From Marinilactibacillus sp036039175 (GTDB lineage Bacteria; Bacillota; Bacilli; Lactobacillales; Carnobacteriaceae_A), in contig NZ_JAYXKP010000007.1 in NCBI RefSeq assembly GCF_036039175.1, positions 112,433-176,432 on the forward strand: a stretch of DNA of 64,000 bases. The letters are read 5' to 3'. Numbering within the stretch: the first letter of the stretch is position 1; each line of letters begins with the position of its first letter. The notes under the pieces are model-generated. The model saw only the letters and a program-made list of their open reading frames with translations, had not been told where the DNA came from and made no database searches. Both the position numbers and the translations under genes were made by a program. Positions 43,480 through 52,416 of the stretch are shown here, in pieces.

Positions 43480-44700
43480 TTGAAGGATAAAAAACCTGCT
43501 ATTATTGCGGTTTTAAGCATTATACTGGTTCTTTTATTAGTATTTATAGTGCAAGACGTGAGAACAAATCAAAGTCGTTCGAGTGAAGAGACCACAGACA
43601 CGAATCAGCAGCCTTCTACAGAACTACCGGCAGAAACAAATGAACCCGACCCAGAACCAGTGGAAGAACCTAAAGAACCTGAAGTAGAATTGCCAATCTG
43701 GAATGAGGTAGGACCGTTTGAGTTGCCTATTGTTGGAGCCGGCGGGTATACGTCTATTAAACAAAATCTTCATGAACAGCCTTCGGTAGGAGCACCAAAG
43801 ACTACTGAGTTAGCTGCAGGGACAGCATTTTCAATCGAAAATGAGCTGAACGATTGGTGGCAAATCCGAACAATCTCTGGAGAAACGGGATGGTTGGAAC
43901 ATCGATACGCTATGATCAATTTACCGGATATCATTCCATCTATCATTTATGATCACTCGAACAGTTACGATGCAAAATTTACATCTTCATTTGTACCGAT
44001 ACCTGAATTGACAGGTCAGTCTCTTTACGATATGCGGGGGTACAACGAACGCTTGAGTGAAGAAACCTTTATTATGCCGATTCTTTATCAAACGGCAAGA
44101 AAGGTTCAGGAAGCGCAGCGGATCGCTTTACAAAACGGAGAGTCTTTGAAGGTATATGAAACTTTTCGTCCAAGAGATGTACAGTTACTCGTTAACGATG
44201 CATTGAATAGACTTGCAGATACGAACGCTGAGGTTAAAAAAGGCATCACAGCAGAACCTTGGAGTATGACTTGGTTCATTAACACAAGTGTGTCTAATCA
44301 TCAGCGAGGACTGGCAATTGATTTAACCTTAGTAAAAATCGATGAGCTGTCTGAACAGATTGTTGGAGATTATTACGTTCCGGAAATTTTAAATTACACA
44401 GAATATCAGATGCAGACACCATTCCATGAATTAAGCACGGCTTCTGCTATGTTTACAGAGCCAATCGCGGCAAGAGATCAACAGGGCTGGAGAAATATGG
44501 AGTTGAGTAATGCGGTCACGGAACCGGCTCTGAGAATGCAAAACTATATGACAGAAGCTGGTTTTACACCGCTCGCTTCTGAATGGTGGCACTTCAATGA
44601 TATTGATGCTTTAGATAATTTAAAGGAAAGTGCTGGAACAGGTGAGTTCCGAATTACAGAAGTCAAAAACAATCCTCCAAAATGGCAGGAAGTAGAATAA
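43480..44700 (+). CDS. Membrane-anchored M15 peptidase with SH3-like domain (VanX/VanY-like)
   Basis: A 406-residue protein: membrane anchor (about 8-25), Pro/Glu/Thr-rich spacer (about 35-75), SH3b-like domain (about 85-150, ending ISGETGWLEHRYA) and an M15 peptidase core. Zinc site: SNHQRGLAIDLTL (His and Asp) and ASEWWHFND (Glu, His); YETFRPRDVQ provides the conserved Arg. The fold is that of D-Ala-D-Ala dipeptidases, here displayed outside the cell with a putative wall-binding SH3b. The start is TTG (43480) with AAGGAG 8 bases upstream. D-Ala-D-Ala specificity is unproven. Confidence 0.85.
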   Translation: MKDKKPAIIAVLSIILVLLLVFIVQDVRTNQSRSSEETTDTNQQPSTELPAETNEPDPEPVEEPKEPEVELPIWNEVGPFELPIVGAGGYTSIKQNLHEQPSVGAPKTTELAAGTAFSIENELNDWWQIRTISGETGWLEHRYAMINLPDIIPSIIYDHSNSYDAKFTSSFVPIPELTGQSLYDMRGYNERLSEETFIMPILYQTARKVQEAQRIALQNGESLKVYETFRPRDVQLLVNDALNRLADTNAEVKKGITAEPWSMTWFINTSVSNHQRGLAIDLTLVKIDELSEQIVGDYYVPEILNYTEYQMQTPFHELSTASAMFTEPIAARDQQGWRNMELSNAVTEPALRMQNYMTEAGFTPLASEWWHFNDIDALDNLKESAGTGEFRITEVKNNPPKWQEVE

Positions 44701-44709
44701 ATTTATTTC

Positions 44710-44748
44710 AAAAGACTTGAAGCGAAATTTGCTTTAAGTCTTTTTTTA
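44710..44748 (+). terminator. Terminator after the M15 peptidase gene
   Basis: Arms AAAGACTT.AAGC / GCTT.AAGTCTTTTTTT with a T-run. Confidence 0.88.
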
Positions 44749-44766
44749 CGAATAGAGTAAACTGAC

Positions 44767-44822
44767 TTGACATATTAAGTTTACAGTTGTAAACTAAAAT
44801 CAAATAATAGATTACAACTGTA
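44767..44822 (+). promoter_or_regulatory. cop promoter with two CopY boxes
   Basis: TTGACA (44767-44772), 17-base spacer, TAAACT (44790-44795). Two operators of the TACANNTGTA form: TACAGTTGTA (44782-44791), overlapping the -10, and TACAACTGTA (44813-44822), just downstream of the start site. This matches copper-responsive CopY control of cop operons in lactic acid bacteria. Confidence 0.92.
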
Positions 44823-44853
44823 AACGAAAAATCGAATGAAATGAGGAATAGCG

Positions 44854-45306
44854 ATGAAAGAGAATCAAATGACCACTTCTGAAAGAGAAGTTATGAAGGT
44901 TGTCTGGGCAAATAACAGTACGACCAGTAAATATATCAGCACAATTTTAGAAGAGAAAATGAGCTGGAAAGCAGCAACGACAAAAACGCTCATTGGACGC
45001 TTAGTTAAAAAAAATCACCTGAAAGCGACAGAAGAAGGACGGAAATTCAAATACTCGGCTCTCATCACGGAACAGGAGAGTCTTCAAGAATCGAGTCAGG
45101 CATTATTGCAGCAAGTCTGTACAAAAAAGAGAGGAAACGTTCTTTATCAAATGATAGAAGAAACAACTTTAAGTTTAGAAGATATCGAGCAGCTTGAGCA
45201 ATTATTAAGTGAAAAAAAACGAATTGCTCCAGAAACGGTCTCTTGTCAATGTACAGCAGGCCAGTGCGAGTGCAAACAGGAAGGAGAGATACATTGTGGA
45301 CACTAG
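44854..45306 (+). CDS. copY: Copper-responsive repressor CopY
   Basis: A 150-residue BlaI/MecI-type repressor: winged helix in the first half (SEREVMKVVWANNSTTSKYI, TLIGRLVKKNHL) and a C-terminal metal hook CQCTAGQCEC (Cys131, 133, 138, 140), the CxCx4CxC copper/zinc switch. Copper from CopZ would displace zinc and release the two operators upstream. Confidence 0.97.
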   Translation: MKENQMTTSEREVMKVVWANNSTTSKYISTILEEKMSWKAATTKTLIGRLVKKNHLKATEEGRKFKYSALITEQESLQESSQALLQQVCTKKRGNVLYQMIEETTLSLEDIEQLEQLLSEKKRIAPETVSCQCTAGQCECKQEGEIHCGH

Positions 45307-47779
45307 AACTTATCCAATAGAAGGGATGACTTGCGCATCTTGTGCATCCACTGTAGAAAAAACAGCTGGTAATGTACCAGGTGTTGAACAGGCCACAGTT
45401 AATCTAGCGACTGAAAAGCTTCAAGTAAAAGTAGTCGATGAAACATTTGAACCAGAAAGATTACAAAAAGACATTGATGCAGCCGGATATGCAGTCAGGT
45501 TACCTGAATTCAAAACTACGTTGTTTTCAATAGAAGGGATGACTTGCGCATCTTGTGCAGCTACTGTAGAAAAAACGACGGCGCATTTAAATGGAATTGA
45601 AAAAGCGTCAGTTAATTTAGCGACTGAAAAAATGACAGTGACTTATAATCCTCTTGAGATTTCTACTCGTCAGGTAACGGATGCAGTTCATCAAGCAGGC
45701 TATGAAGCTATATTGGAACAGGAACCGACAAAGGACTCTGTTTTGACAGAACCTGTAGAGGAAAAAGAGACTAGTGAACAACGCTACCGCAATCGAGCAA
45801 TCTTATCAGCAATTTTCACAGTTCCGTTACTCTATATTTCTATGGGACATATGATGGGTTTATGGTTGCCGGAATTTCTTGATCCTATGATGCATCCCGT
45901 GACCTATACACTAGCGCAACTCGTGCTCACCTTACCGGTCATGTGGAGTGGTATTCCTTATTTCAAGCAAGGATTCAAGACCTTGAGAAAAGGTCATCCA
46001 AATATGAATTCATTGATTTCTTTAGGAACTGCAGCAGCTTTTGTTTACAGCTTGGGTGCAACAATGGCAATCGTGTTTCAAGGAGCGGATCTTGCAATGA
46101 TGCTTTACTATGAAACATCCGCTGTGATACTCGCTTTCCATACGCTCGGTAAATATCTGGAAGAGCGGTCTAAAGGGAGAATGTCAGAAGCGATTCAAAA
46201 ACTGATGGATCTAGCTCCTGACACAGCTCGCATCGTACACAACGGTGTAGAAGAAGAAGTTAAGCTTGAAGAGGTTACAGCGGGAGATATCGTAAGGGTT
46301 CGTCCAGGAGAAAAGTTCCCAGTAGATGGTGTAGCGATCAAAGGACAGACAACGGTTGATGAATCGATGTTAACAGGAGAAAGTTTACCCGTAGAAAAAC
46401 AGGTAGGAGATACACTGATTGGAGCGAGCTTAAATAAAAATGGTAGTGTAGATTACCGAGCAACAAAAGTCGGAAAAGACACTACATTAGCTCAAATCAT
46501 TCAATTGGTAGAAGAAGCACAAGGATCTAAAGCACCAATTGCTAAACTAGCAGATATTATTACAGGATATTTTGTCCCGATCGTCATCGGTCTCGCAATC
46601 TTGTCTGGTCTGGTCTGGCTGATAGCAGGTCAATCCCCTTTATTCTCACTGACTATTTTGATTTCAGTATTGGTCATTGCGTGTCCATGTGCACTGGGAC
46701 TGGCAACACCTACTGCCATTATGGTGGGCACTGGAAAAGGGGCAGAACACGGAGTATTGATCAAAAGTGGAGATGCTCTAGAAACCATGCATAGTATAGA
46801 TACCGTTGTTTTTGATAAAACAGGCACATTGACTCAAGGTGAACCTGTTGTAACAGATATTGTCGTATCAGAAAAAGGCAAGTTAACGGAAGAAACCTTA
46901 TTGCAACTAGCAGCATCAATGGAACAAGGGAGTGAGCACGCACTTGGAGAAGCCATTGTAAAAGAAGCTCAGCAAAAGACCGTTCAATTAATTGAGATTG
47001 AGTCATTTGAGGCAATCGCTGGTCACGGTATCACAGGACGTTTAGAAGATTCTACGATTTATTTCGGCAATCGAAGACTGATGAACGAACAGGGAGTCAC
47101 GATCAGCCAGCTTGAATCTAAAGCAGATCAAATGGCTGATGAAGGTAAAACGCCGATGTTCCTTGCGATGGATGGTCAACTACAAGGTGTGATTGCTGTA
47201 GCCGATACACTCAAAGAAAACAGTAAAGACACGGTTCGAAGTTTACAGGATAAAGGTATCCAAGTTGTGATGATCACTGGAGATAATACACGTACGGCAA
47301 AAGCCATTGCTCAGCAAGCGGGGATTGATAACGTATTAAGCGAAGTATTGCCGGAAGATAAAGCAAAAGAAGTCAAAAAACTTCAAGAAGAAGGTAGAAA
47401 AGTAGCCATGGTAGGAGATGGAATCAATGATGCGCCTGCGCTCGTACAAGCTACAATCGGTATGGCAATTGGATCTGGAACCGATGTTGCAGTCGAATCT
47501 GCTGACATCGTGTTAATGAGAAGCGATATGAATGAAGTCGTCACTGCACTGGATTTAAGTCAAGCTACACTGAAAAACATTAAGCAAAATCTCTTCTGGG
47601 CATTTGCTTATAACTTGGTGGGTATCCCTGTTGCGATGGGATTATTGTTTGTATTTGGTGGACCATTACTGAACCCAGCACTCGCTGCAGTAGCCATGAG
47701 TTTCAGTTCTGTATCCGTCTTACTCAATGCTTTAAGATTAAAAAGATTTAAACCGCATCATCAAGCAATTGAATCTTAG
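45296..47779 (+). CDS. copA: Copper-transporting P1B-type ATPase
   Basis: An 827-residue pump with two N-terminal HMA domains (CASC at 13-16 and 84-87), eight predicted transmembrane helices, the intramembrane CPC (463-465), the phosphorylated Asp507 in DKTGT, TGES and GDGINDAP. The usual SEHPL of the nucleotide domain reads SEHAL (546-550): His kept, Pro replaced. The GTG at 45296 follows AAGGAGAG and overlaps copY; the longer ORF is rejected. Exports Cu(I) supplied by CopZ. Confidence 0.96.
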   Translation: MDTRTYPIEGMTCASCASTVEKTAGNVPGVEQATVNLATEKLQVKVVDETFEPERLQKDIDAAGYAVRLPEFKTTLFSIEGMTCASCAATVEKTTAHLNGIEKASVNLATEKMTVTYNPLEISTRQVTDAVHQAGYEAILEQEPTKDSVLTEPVEEKETSEQRYRNRAILSAIFTVPLLYISMGHMMGLWLPEFLDPMMHPVTYTLAQLVLTLPVMWSGIPYFKQGFKTLRKGHPNMNSLISLGTAAAFVYSLGATMAIVFQGADLAMMLYYETSAVILAFHTLGKYLEERSKGRMSEAIQKLMDLAPDTARIVHNGVEEEVKLEEVTAGDIVRVRPGEKFPVDGVAIKGQTTVDESMLTGESLPVEKQVGDTLIGASLNKNGSVDYRATKVGKDTTLAQIIQLVEEAQGSKAPIAKLADIITGYFVPIVIGLAILSGLVWLIAGQSPLFSLTILISVLVIACPCALGLATPTAIMVGTGKGAEHGVLIKSGDALETMHSIDTVVFDKTGTLTQGEPVVTDIVVSEKGKLTEETLLQLAASMEQGSEHALGEAIVKEAQQKTVQLIEIESFEAIAGHGITGRLEDSTIYFGNRRLMNEQGVTISQLESKADQMADEGKTPMFLAMDGQLQGVIAVADTLKENSKDTVRSLQDKGIQVVMITGDNTRTAKAIAQQAGIDNVLSEVLPEDKAKEVKKLQEEGRKVAMVGDGINDAPALVQATIGMAIGSGTDVAVESADIVLMRSDMNEVVTALDLSQATLKNIKQNLFWAFAYNLVGIPVAMGLLFVFGGPLLNPALAAVAMSFSSVSVLLNALRLKRFKPHHQAIES

Positions 47780-47790
47780 GAGGAAAAAAG

Positions 47791-48000
47791 ATGAGACAAA
47801 CACTTAATATAACGGGTATGAAATGTGAAGGATGCGCCAGAAATGTTCATAAAAATCTGGAGTCAATTGCTACAGTAGACACGGTTACTGTTGACCTCGA
47901 AAAGCAAGTTGCCTACGTTGAAAGTCAAGAGGCCTTGTCTAAAGACCGCACGCAAGAGTCTCTTTCAGCTACAACTTATCAAGTAACTGAAATTCAATAA
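47791..48000 (+). CDS. copZ: Copper chaperone CopZ
   Basis: A 69-residue HMA-domain protein with the Cu(I) site GMKCEGC at 9-15. It delivers copper to CopA and CopY. The AGGAGG ribosome site and 11-base gap from copA put it in the same operon. Confidence 0.95.
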   Translation: MRQTLNITGMKCEGCARNVHKNLESIATVDTVTVDLEKQVAYVESQEALSKDRTQESLSATTYQVTEIQ

Positions 48001-48011
48001 GTGCATCATTT

Positions 48012-48042
48012 AAAAGTCGTACTTTACCGGTACGACTTTTTG
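48012..48042 (+). terminator. cop operon terminator
   Basis: AAAAGTCGTAC / GTACGACTTTTT hairpin with a T-run. Confidence 0.92.
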
Positions 48043-48176
48043 TTTATAGTAAAGAAGATCAGTTGATGAGTTGGAATCTGTCGTGTGTCCAGAATGAAAT
48101 AGGGTATAATAACTGTATCAAGCAGATGATTGCTTAGCCATTTCTTGGATAGAAATGTAGATGAAAGGTGAGTGCT

Positions 48177-49277
48177 ATGGAAAAAGGTAGAGCATATGTC
48201 CCGTTCAGATTTAAACTTTCACCAATCAAAAAGATGGCCATGTTTCATTTCCATAAAGATCCCGATGAAGAGTATGTTGCATTCGAATTGCAATACCTAC
48301 AAGGTAGTGGTTATGGAGAAGGATTCAGAGTGTTGGCCTGGAGAGCAGATGGATACAGAGATTCTTATTTAGATACAAATCTGCAAATGTCAAAAGAAGA
48401 AGAACCCTTAGCGGTTGGTGGCAAGGGGCTGAAAGAAAGAGTAAGAACGACTTTCGATGAAGCATATTTTGATTATGATGAAGGACAACTAAATGTTGGC
48501 TTTGTGTTTCAGGATAAGTTTGACCGGAGAATTGTTCTTTATATCAATGAACAGATTGAGAAAGACACGAAACCATTGACTTGGTTACCTTCGGTTGGGA
48601 ATCACACAGAAAAACCGCATTCGATGCCACTATTTTTCTTATATGATTTTGATTTTGCTCGAAAAAAAGATACAGAGATTTTTTTATCTATCAATAATAT
48701 TGAAAAAACGCTAGATACTTTTGCTTTCCCAAAAGACTTTCAAACGAGGTACTATGTAGAATTTTCTTTGAACACAGTGATTACGAACTTTAACCAAAAG
48801 GGTCGTTACACACTGAAAGAAGTAGAAATCGATGAAGCGGGTATTGCAGAAGATGAGACGCATCTTTATGAATATCACTTAGTAAATGGCTTATATCATT
48901 TAAAAAAAATGACGATCAAGCACGATTCTGAACCTGTGCAAGTCGTTTTTGACCCACCGTTTCCTAACCACGTAGAAATCAAAGAAGCTATGCCTCAATT
49001 TGGAGCATTTGAAATTCAGCCATCCGGAGAAGCTGGGACACTTAGCGGGAAGTATAATGTGGTTAAGCAGCAAGAAAAGGCAGTCATCAACCTTTCTTTT
49101 CCAGAAGCGTGGCAGACACCTAAAGGGGCGACCTATGACAAGTTCATCAATAGCATGACGCCCAACATCAAAGCGTGGTACAAAACGTATCAATGTACCC
49201 AGATAGTAGATTTGGAGACTATGGAGACAGATATCATATGGAATAGAATTGATCCTGATAGAAGAGCTGATTTTTGA
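48177..49277 (+). CDS. Conserved hypothetical protein of unknown function
   Basis: A 366-residue soluble protein without signal peptide or membrane segment. It is rich in Phe, Tyr, Asp and Glu, and much of it looks like beta strands alternating with acidic turns. I recognise no family or catalytic motif. The ATG at 48177 sits 6 bases after AGGTGA; the in-frame GTG at 48168 lies in that ribosome site. It stands alone between two terminators, beside the copper and glycine betaine operons, which offer no hint. Confidence 0.75.
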   Translation: MEKGRAYVPFRFKLSPIKKMAMFHFHKDPDEEYVAFELQYLQGSGYGEGFRVLAWRADGYRDSYLDTNLQMSKEEEPLAVGGKGLKERVRTTFDEAYFDYDEGQLNVGFVFQDKFDRRIVLYINEQIEKDTKPLTWLPSVGNHTEKPHSMPLFFLYDFDFARKKDTEIFLSINNIEKTLDTFAFPKDFQTRYYVEFSLNTVITNFNQKGRYTLKEVEIDEAGIAEDETHLYEYHLVNGLYHLKKMTIKHDSEPVQVVFDPPFPNHVEIKEAMPQFGAFEIQPSGEAGTLSGKYNVVKQQEKAVINLSFPEAWQTPKGATYDKFINSMTPNIKAWYKTYQCTQIVDLETMETDIIWNRIDPDRRADF

Positions 49278-49285
49278 GGACAAAC

Positions 49286-49327
49286 AAAAAAGGACAGGTG
49301 TGCTCGTAAGAGCGTTCCTGTCCTTTT
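49286..49327. terminator. Bidirectional terminator between the hypothetical gene and opuAC
   Basis: AAAAAGGACAGG..TGCTC / AGAGC..CCTGTCCTTTT hairpin between convergent genes. Confidence 0.9.
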
Positions 49328-49358
49328 GAATAGATTCAACGGAATAACGAAAGAGTGA

Positions 49359-50240
49359 TTACTCTTCTGAAACGCCAGCAGTCCATTCAGAAACTTTATC
49401 TTCATTTGCATCTACCCAGTTACGAGCAGCTTCTTCAGGATCTACACCTTCAGAAATTTCTAGCATAACAGCTTCCATGTCTTCAACAGTCCAGTTAAAG
49501 TTTTCAAGAACTTCGTGTGCTTCAGGCATGTCTTCTGCTAATCCTTCACGGGCGAAAGTATCGATTGTCTCTGCATCTCCAAAGACGCCTTCAGGATCAT
49601 CAAGATATTTCAAATCATAAGTCTGGAATTTCCAGTGAGGAGACCAACCGGTTACAATAAAGTCTTCTTCATTTTGGTAAGCTTGTCCTAATGTAGTGAC
49701 CATTGCACCAGAAGAAGAAGGTTGTAGAGTCCAGTCAGATAGATTTTCGTACGTGTCTAAAGCTTCTTCAGTAGCCGTCATGACACCTGCTCCTGCTTCA
49801 ATACCTGTAATTGTCTGATCAGCTTGATCTGTTAGATCAGCAATTGATGTAGCATCCATGTATTCAGGAACTACAAGTCCGACTTTGGCACCTTCAAGGT
49901 TTGTTCCTAGGTGATCTAATTGTTCGCCATATTGTTCCAATTGAGAAGCGTGAGTATTTGGTAACCAACCTGCTACCATTGCATCAGCTTCGTCATTAGC
50001 GACAGCTTCCCACATAATCGCATTATCTAGCGGCGTTAAAGTTGTTGAGTAACCAAGATCTTTGAATACCTCTCCAACGACGTGAGTCGAAGCTACTTCA
50101 GAATCCCAGTTAACATATGCTAAAGTAATTTCTTTAGATTCAGAACCATTGTCTGCTGAGTCGTCATTTCCACAAGCCGCCAAAAATAGTGCTGAGGCAG
50201 AAGCTGCGGTAAGTCCTAGTTTTTTCCATGTTAATGTCAA
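49359..50240 (-). CDS. opuAC: Glycine betaine ABC transporter substrate-binding lipoprotein
   Basis: A 293-residue solute-binding protein, the same length I recall for Bacillus OpuAC. Lipoprotein signal with lipobox LFLAACGND (Cys about 23); the Trp-rich ligand box is suggested by AYVNWDSE, VAGWLPNTH and VTGWSPHWK. Binds glycine betaine or proline betaine outside the cell and delivers it to OpuAB. TTG start at 50240 with AAGGAGAG. It is separated from opuAB by 129 bases holding a terminator-like hairpin, so it is probably also made from its own promoter. Confidence 0.93.
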   Translation of the reverse strand: MTLTWKKLGLTAASASALFLAACGNDDSADNGSESKEITLAYVNWDSEVASTHVVGEVFKDLGYSTTLTPLDNAIMWEAVANDEADAMVAGWLPNTHASQLEQYGEQLDHLGTNLEGAKVGLVVPEYMDATSIADLTDQADQTITGIEAGAGVMTATEEALDTYENLSDWTLQPSSSGAMVTTLGQAYQNEEDFIVTGWSPHWKFQTYDLKYLDDPEGVFGDAETIDTFAREGLAEDMPEAHEVLENFNWTVEDMEAVMLEISEGVDPEEAARNWVDANEDKVSEWTAGVSEE

Positions 50241-50265
50241 AATAAATCTCTCCTTCTTTTTTTAG

Positions 50266-50289
50266 TCGTCTTGTTTATATACAAGACGA
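50266..50289. promoter_or_regulatory. Perfect dyad upstream of opuAC
   Basis: TCGTCTTGT (50266-50274) / ACAAGACGA (50281-50289), 6-base loop, between the terminator-like hairpin and the opuAC ribosome site. Could be an operator or an mRNA 5'-end stem. Confidence 0.5.
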
Positions 50290-50320
50290 AGAATAACAAA
50301 TGTATGAGCGATACGATTGT

Positions 50321-50357
50321 AAAAAAATAGAGTAGATCGTATCAAGCTACTCTATTT
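50321..50357 (-). terminator. Terminator-like hairpin inside the opuA operon
   Basis: 11-bp perfect arms AAATAGAGTAG (50325-50335) / CTACTCTATTT (50347-50357), followed on the minus strand by a run of T. It lies between the opuAB stop and the opuAC start. Confidence 0.75.
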
Positions 50358-50369
50358 CTAGTACTTAAA

Positions 50370-51218
50370 TTATTTCTTCGTATTAAAGCCTTGCATGATT
50401 CTGTCTAAGATGATGGCCAAGACAACGAGTGCTAGTCCAGAAACAAACCCTGGTCCAACTTGAGCACGTTGTAGTGCGTTAATAACACGCTCACCTAATC
50501 CTGGAGCTCCAATCATAGAAGCAATAACTACCATGGATAGAGCTAGAAGGACCGTTTGGTTGATACCTGCCATCATTGTTGCTTTCGCTAAAGGCAATTC
50601 AACTTTGAATAAACGCTGAGAACCTGTACTACCAAATGACTCAGCAGCTTCAACCATCTCTTCAGAAACTTGACGAATACCTAAGTTCGTGAAACGAACA
50701 GTTGGTGGTAAGGCAAAGATTACAGCCGAGAATACACCGGGAACCATACCGATTCCGAAAAATGCTACTGCTGGAATCAAGTAAACGAAGGCTGGCATTG
50801 TCTGCATGAAGTCCAATACTGGACTTAAAATGATGTTCGCAATTTTACTTTTAGCCATTAAGATACCTGTTGGAACACCAATCAGGATAGACACTAAACT
50901 AGCTACAATCACTAGTGTGAATGTGTACATCAACGGTTCCCATAGTCCTTGGTTTTGGATATACATCAAGCCAATAAGAGTAAAGATGGGCAGACCGAAT
51001 TTTCTAGTAGCCAAGTAAGCTAAAGCGACCATAATTAGAATAAATACGATTGGTGGAATCAAAAGCAACATATCAGTTACAAAGTTCATAGAATCTGAAC
51101 CACCATCTTGAATCGCTCCGAAAAGCCAAGATAGATTGATTGTTAACCAGTCAATGACACTTGAAATCCAATCTGATACTGGAAGACGTGGGATGTTATC
51201 TAAAATACTATTCTCCAT
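50370..51218 (-). CDS. opuAB: Glycine betaine ABC transporter permease
   Basis: A 282-residue ProW/OpuAB-type permease with six hydrophobic segments. The conserved cytoplasmic EAA loop reads EAAESFGSTGSQRLFKVELPLAKATMMAG. Chosen start ATG 51218, 9 bases after AGGAGG (TTG at 51221 is the alternative); it overlaps the opuAA end by 11 bases. Confidence 0.94.
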   Translation of the reverse strand: MENSILDNIPRLPVSDWISSVIDWLTINLSWLFGAIQDGGSDSMNFVTDMLLLIPPIVFILIMVALAYLATRKFGLPIFTLIGLMYIQNQGLWEPLMYTFTLVIVASLVSILIGVPTGILMAKSKIANIILSPVLDFMQTMPAFVYLIPAVAFFGIGMVPGVFSAVIFALPPTVRFTNLGIRQVSEEMVEAAESFGSTGSQRLFKVELPLAKATMMAGINQTVLLALSMVVIASMIGAPGLGERVINALQRAQVGPGFVSGLALVVLAIILDRIMQGFNTKK

Positions 51219-52416
51219 CAATTGTTACCTCCTCGCGTTCTTTAGCAAGCGCACCAATAACAAGTCCGCGAACAACGATTCCGTATAAACGGTCGTTATC
51301 ATCGACAACTGCCACAGGTGTGTGTGCTTCGTGAATCACATCATATAATTCGTGAATCAATGTGCCTTTGGATACTTTAGGAATATCTGTACGAATAATC
51401 GATTCCAATGAGTTGATGTTTTCTTTAACTAATCGAGCAGCGTCATCAGCAATAACGTACCCTAATAATTTTTGATTCTCACCAACAACAAGTAAACTAG
51501 ATAGACTTTCTGTTTTCATACGGTTTAATGCAACACGTGGGCCACTCTGTCCTAGACGAACGGTTTGTGGGCGAACCATGATATTCTCAGCTGTCAAGAC
51601 TTTAGAACGGTCAACATCTTCTACGAAACGTTCAACATAATCGTTCGCAGGATTTGTCAATATTTCTTCACCTGTACCGACTTGTACAACTTCTCCATCT
51701 TTCATGATAGCGATGCGGTCACCGATACGTAATGATTCATTCAAATCGTGGGTAATGAAGATGATGGTTTTGTGCATAGATTCTTGCATCTCAAGTAACT
51801 CATCTTGCATATCACGACGAATCAGTGGGTCTAATGCAGAGAAAGCCTCATCCATTAATAGAATTTCAGGATCATTAGCCAGTGCACGAGCTAAACCGAC
51901 ACGTTGTTGCATACCACCAGATAACTGGTTGGGTAGTTGATCTTTATATGGAAGAAGCCCAGCGTTGTCTAGAGCTTTTTCAGCTTTAGCTTGGCGTTCT
52001 TCTTTATCAACACCTTGTACTTCTAAGCCGTATTCGGTGTTTTCAAGAATCGTACGGTGTGGAAACAGACCGAAGTTTTGGAAGACCATTGAAACTTTTT
52101 TACGTCTGACTTCACGTAGTTCTTTTTTGTCCATTTTAGAAATGTATTCACCATCAATTAGAATATTTCCAGCTGTTGGTTCGATTAAACGATTCAACAT
52201 ACGGACTAAAGTAGATTTACCACTACCGGAAAGTCCCATGATAACGAAAATCTCGCCTTCTTTAATTTCAAAGCTTGCCTGGTTAACCCCGACAGTTGCT
52301 CCAGTTTTTTCCAAGATTTCGTCTTTACCTTTTCCTTGATGAACAAGCTCAAGGGCTTGTTGTTCTTTTTTACCAAAAATCTTAATCAGATTTTGGATTT
52401 CTACTTTTGTATTCAA
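51208..52416 (-). CDS. opuAA: Glycine betaine ABC transporter ATP-binding protein
   Basis: A 402-residue ATPase: Walker A GLSGSGKST, signature NQLSGGMQQR, Walker B ILLMDEAFSALDP, then a C-terminal tandem CBS domain (about 270-390) that senses ionic strength in OpuA-type transporters. The chosen start is TTG at 52416, 10 bases after AGGAGG; a longer ORF begins at 52500 but lacks a ribosome site. First gene of opuAA-AB-AC, which imports the osmoprotectant glycine betaine. Confidence 0.94.
   Translation of the reverse strand: MNTKVEIQNLIKIFGKKEQQALELVHQGKGKDEILEKTGATVGVNQASFEIKEGEIFVIMGLSGSGKSTLVRMLNRLIEPTAGNILIDGEYISKMDKKELREVRRKKVSMVFQNFGLFPHRTILENTEYGLEVQGVDKEERQAKAEKALDNAGLLPYKDQLPNQLSGGMQQRVGLARALANDPEILLMDEAFSALDPLIRRDMQDELLEMQESMHKTIIFITHDLNESLRIGDRIAIMKDGEVVQVGTGEEILTNPANDYVERFVEDVDRSKVLTAENIMVRPQTVRLGQSGPRVALNRMKTESLSSLLVVGENQKLLGYVIADDAARLVKENINSLESIIRTDIPKVSKGTLIHELYDVIHEAHTPVAVVDDNDRLYGIVVRGLVIGALAKEREEVTIDGE

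Noticed and set aside
45209..45295. N-terminal extension of CopA
   Set aside because: The longer frame lies within copY in another frame; the GTG at 45296 with AAGGAGAG fits better.
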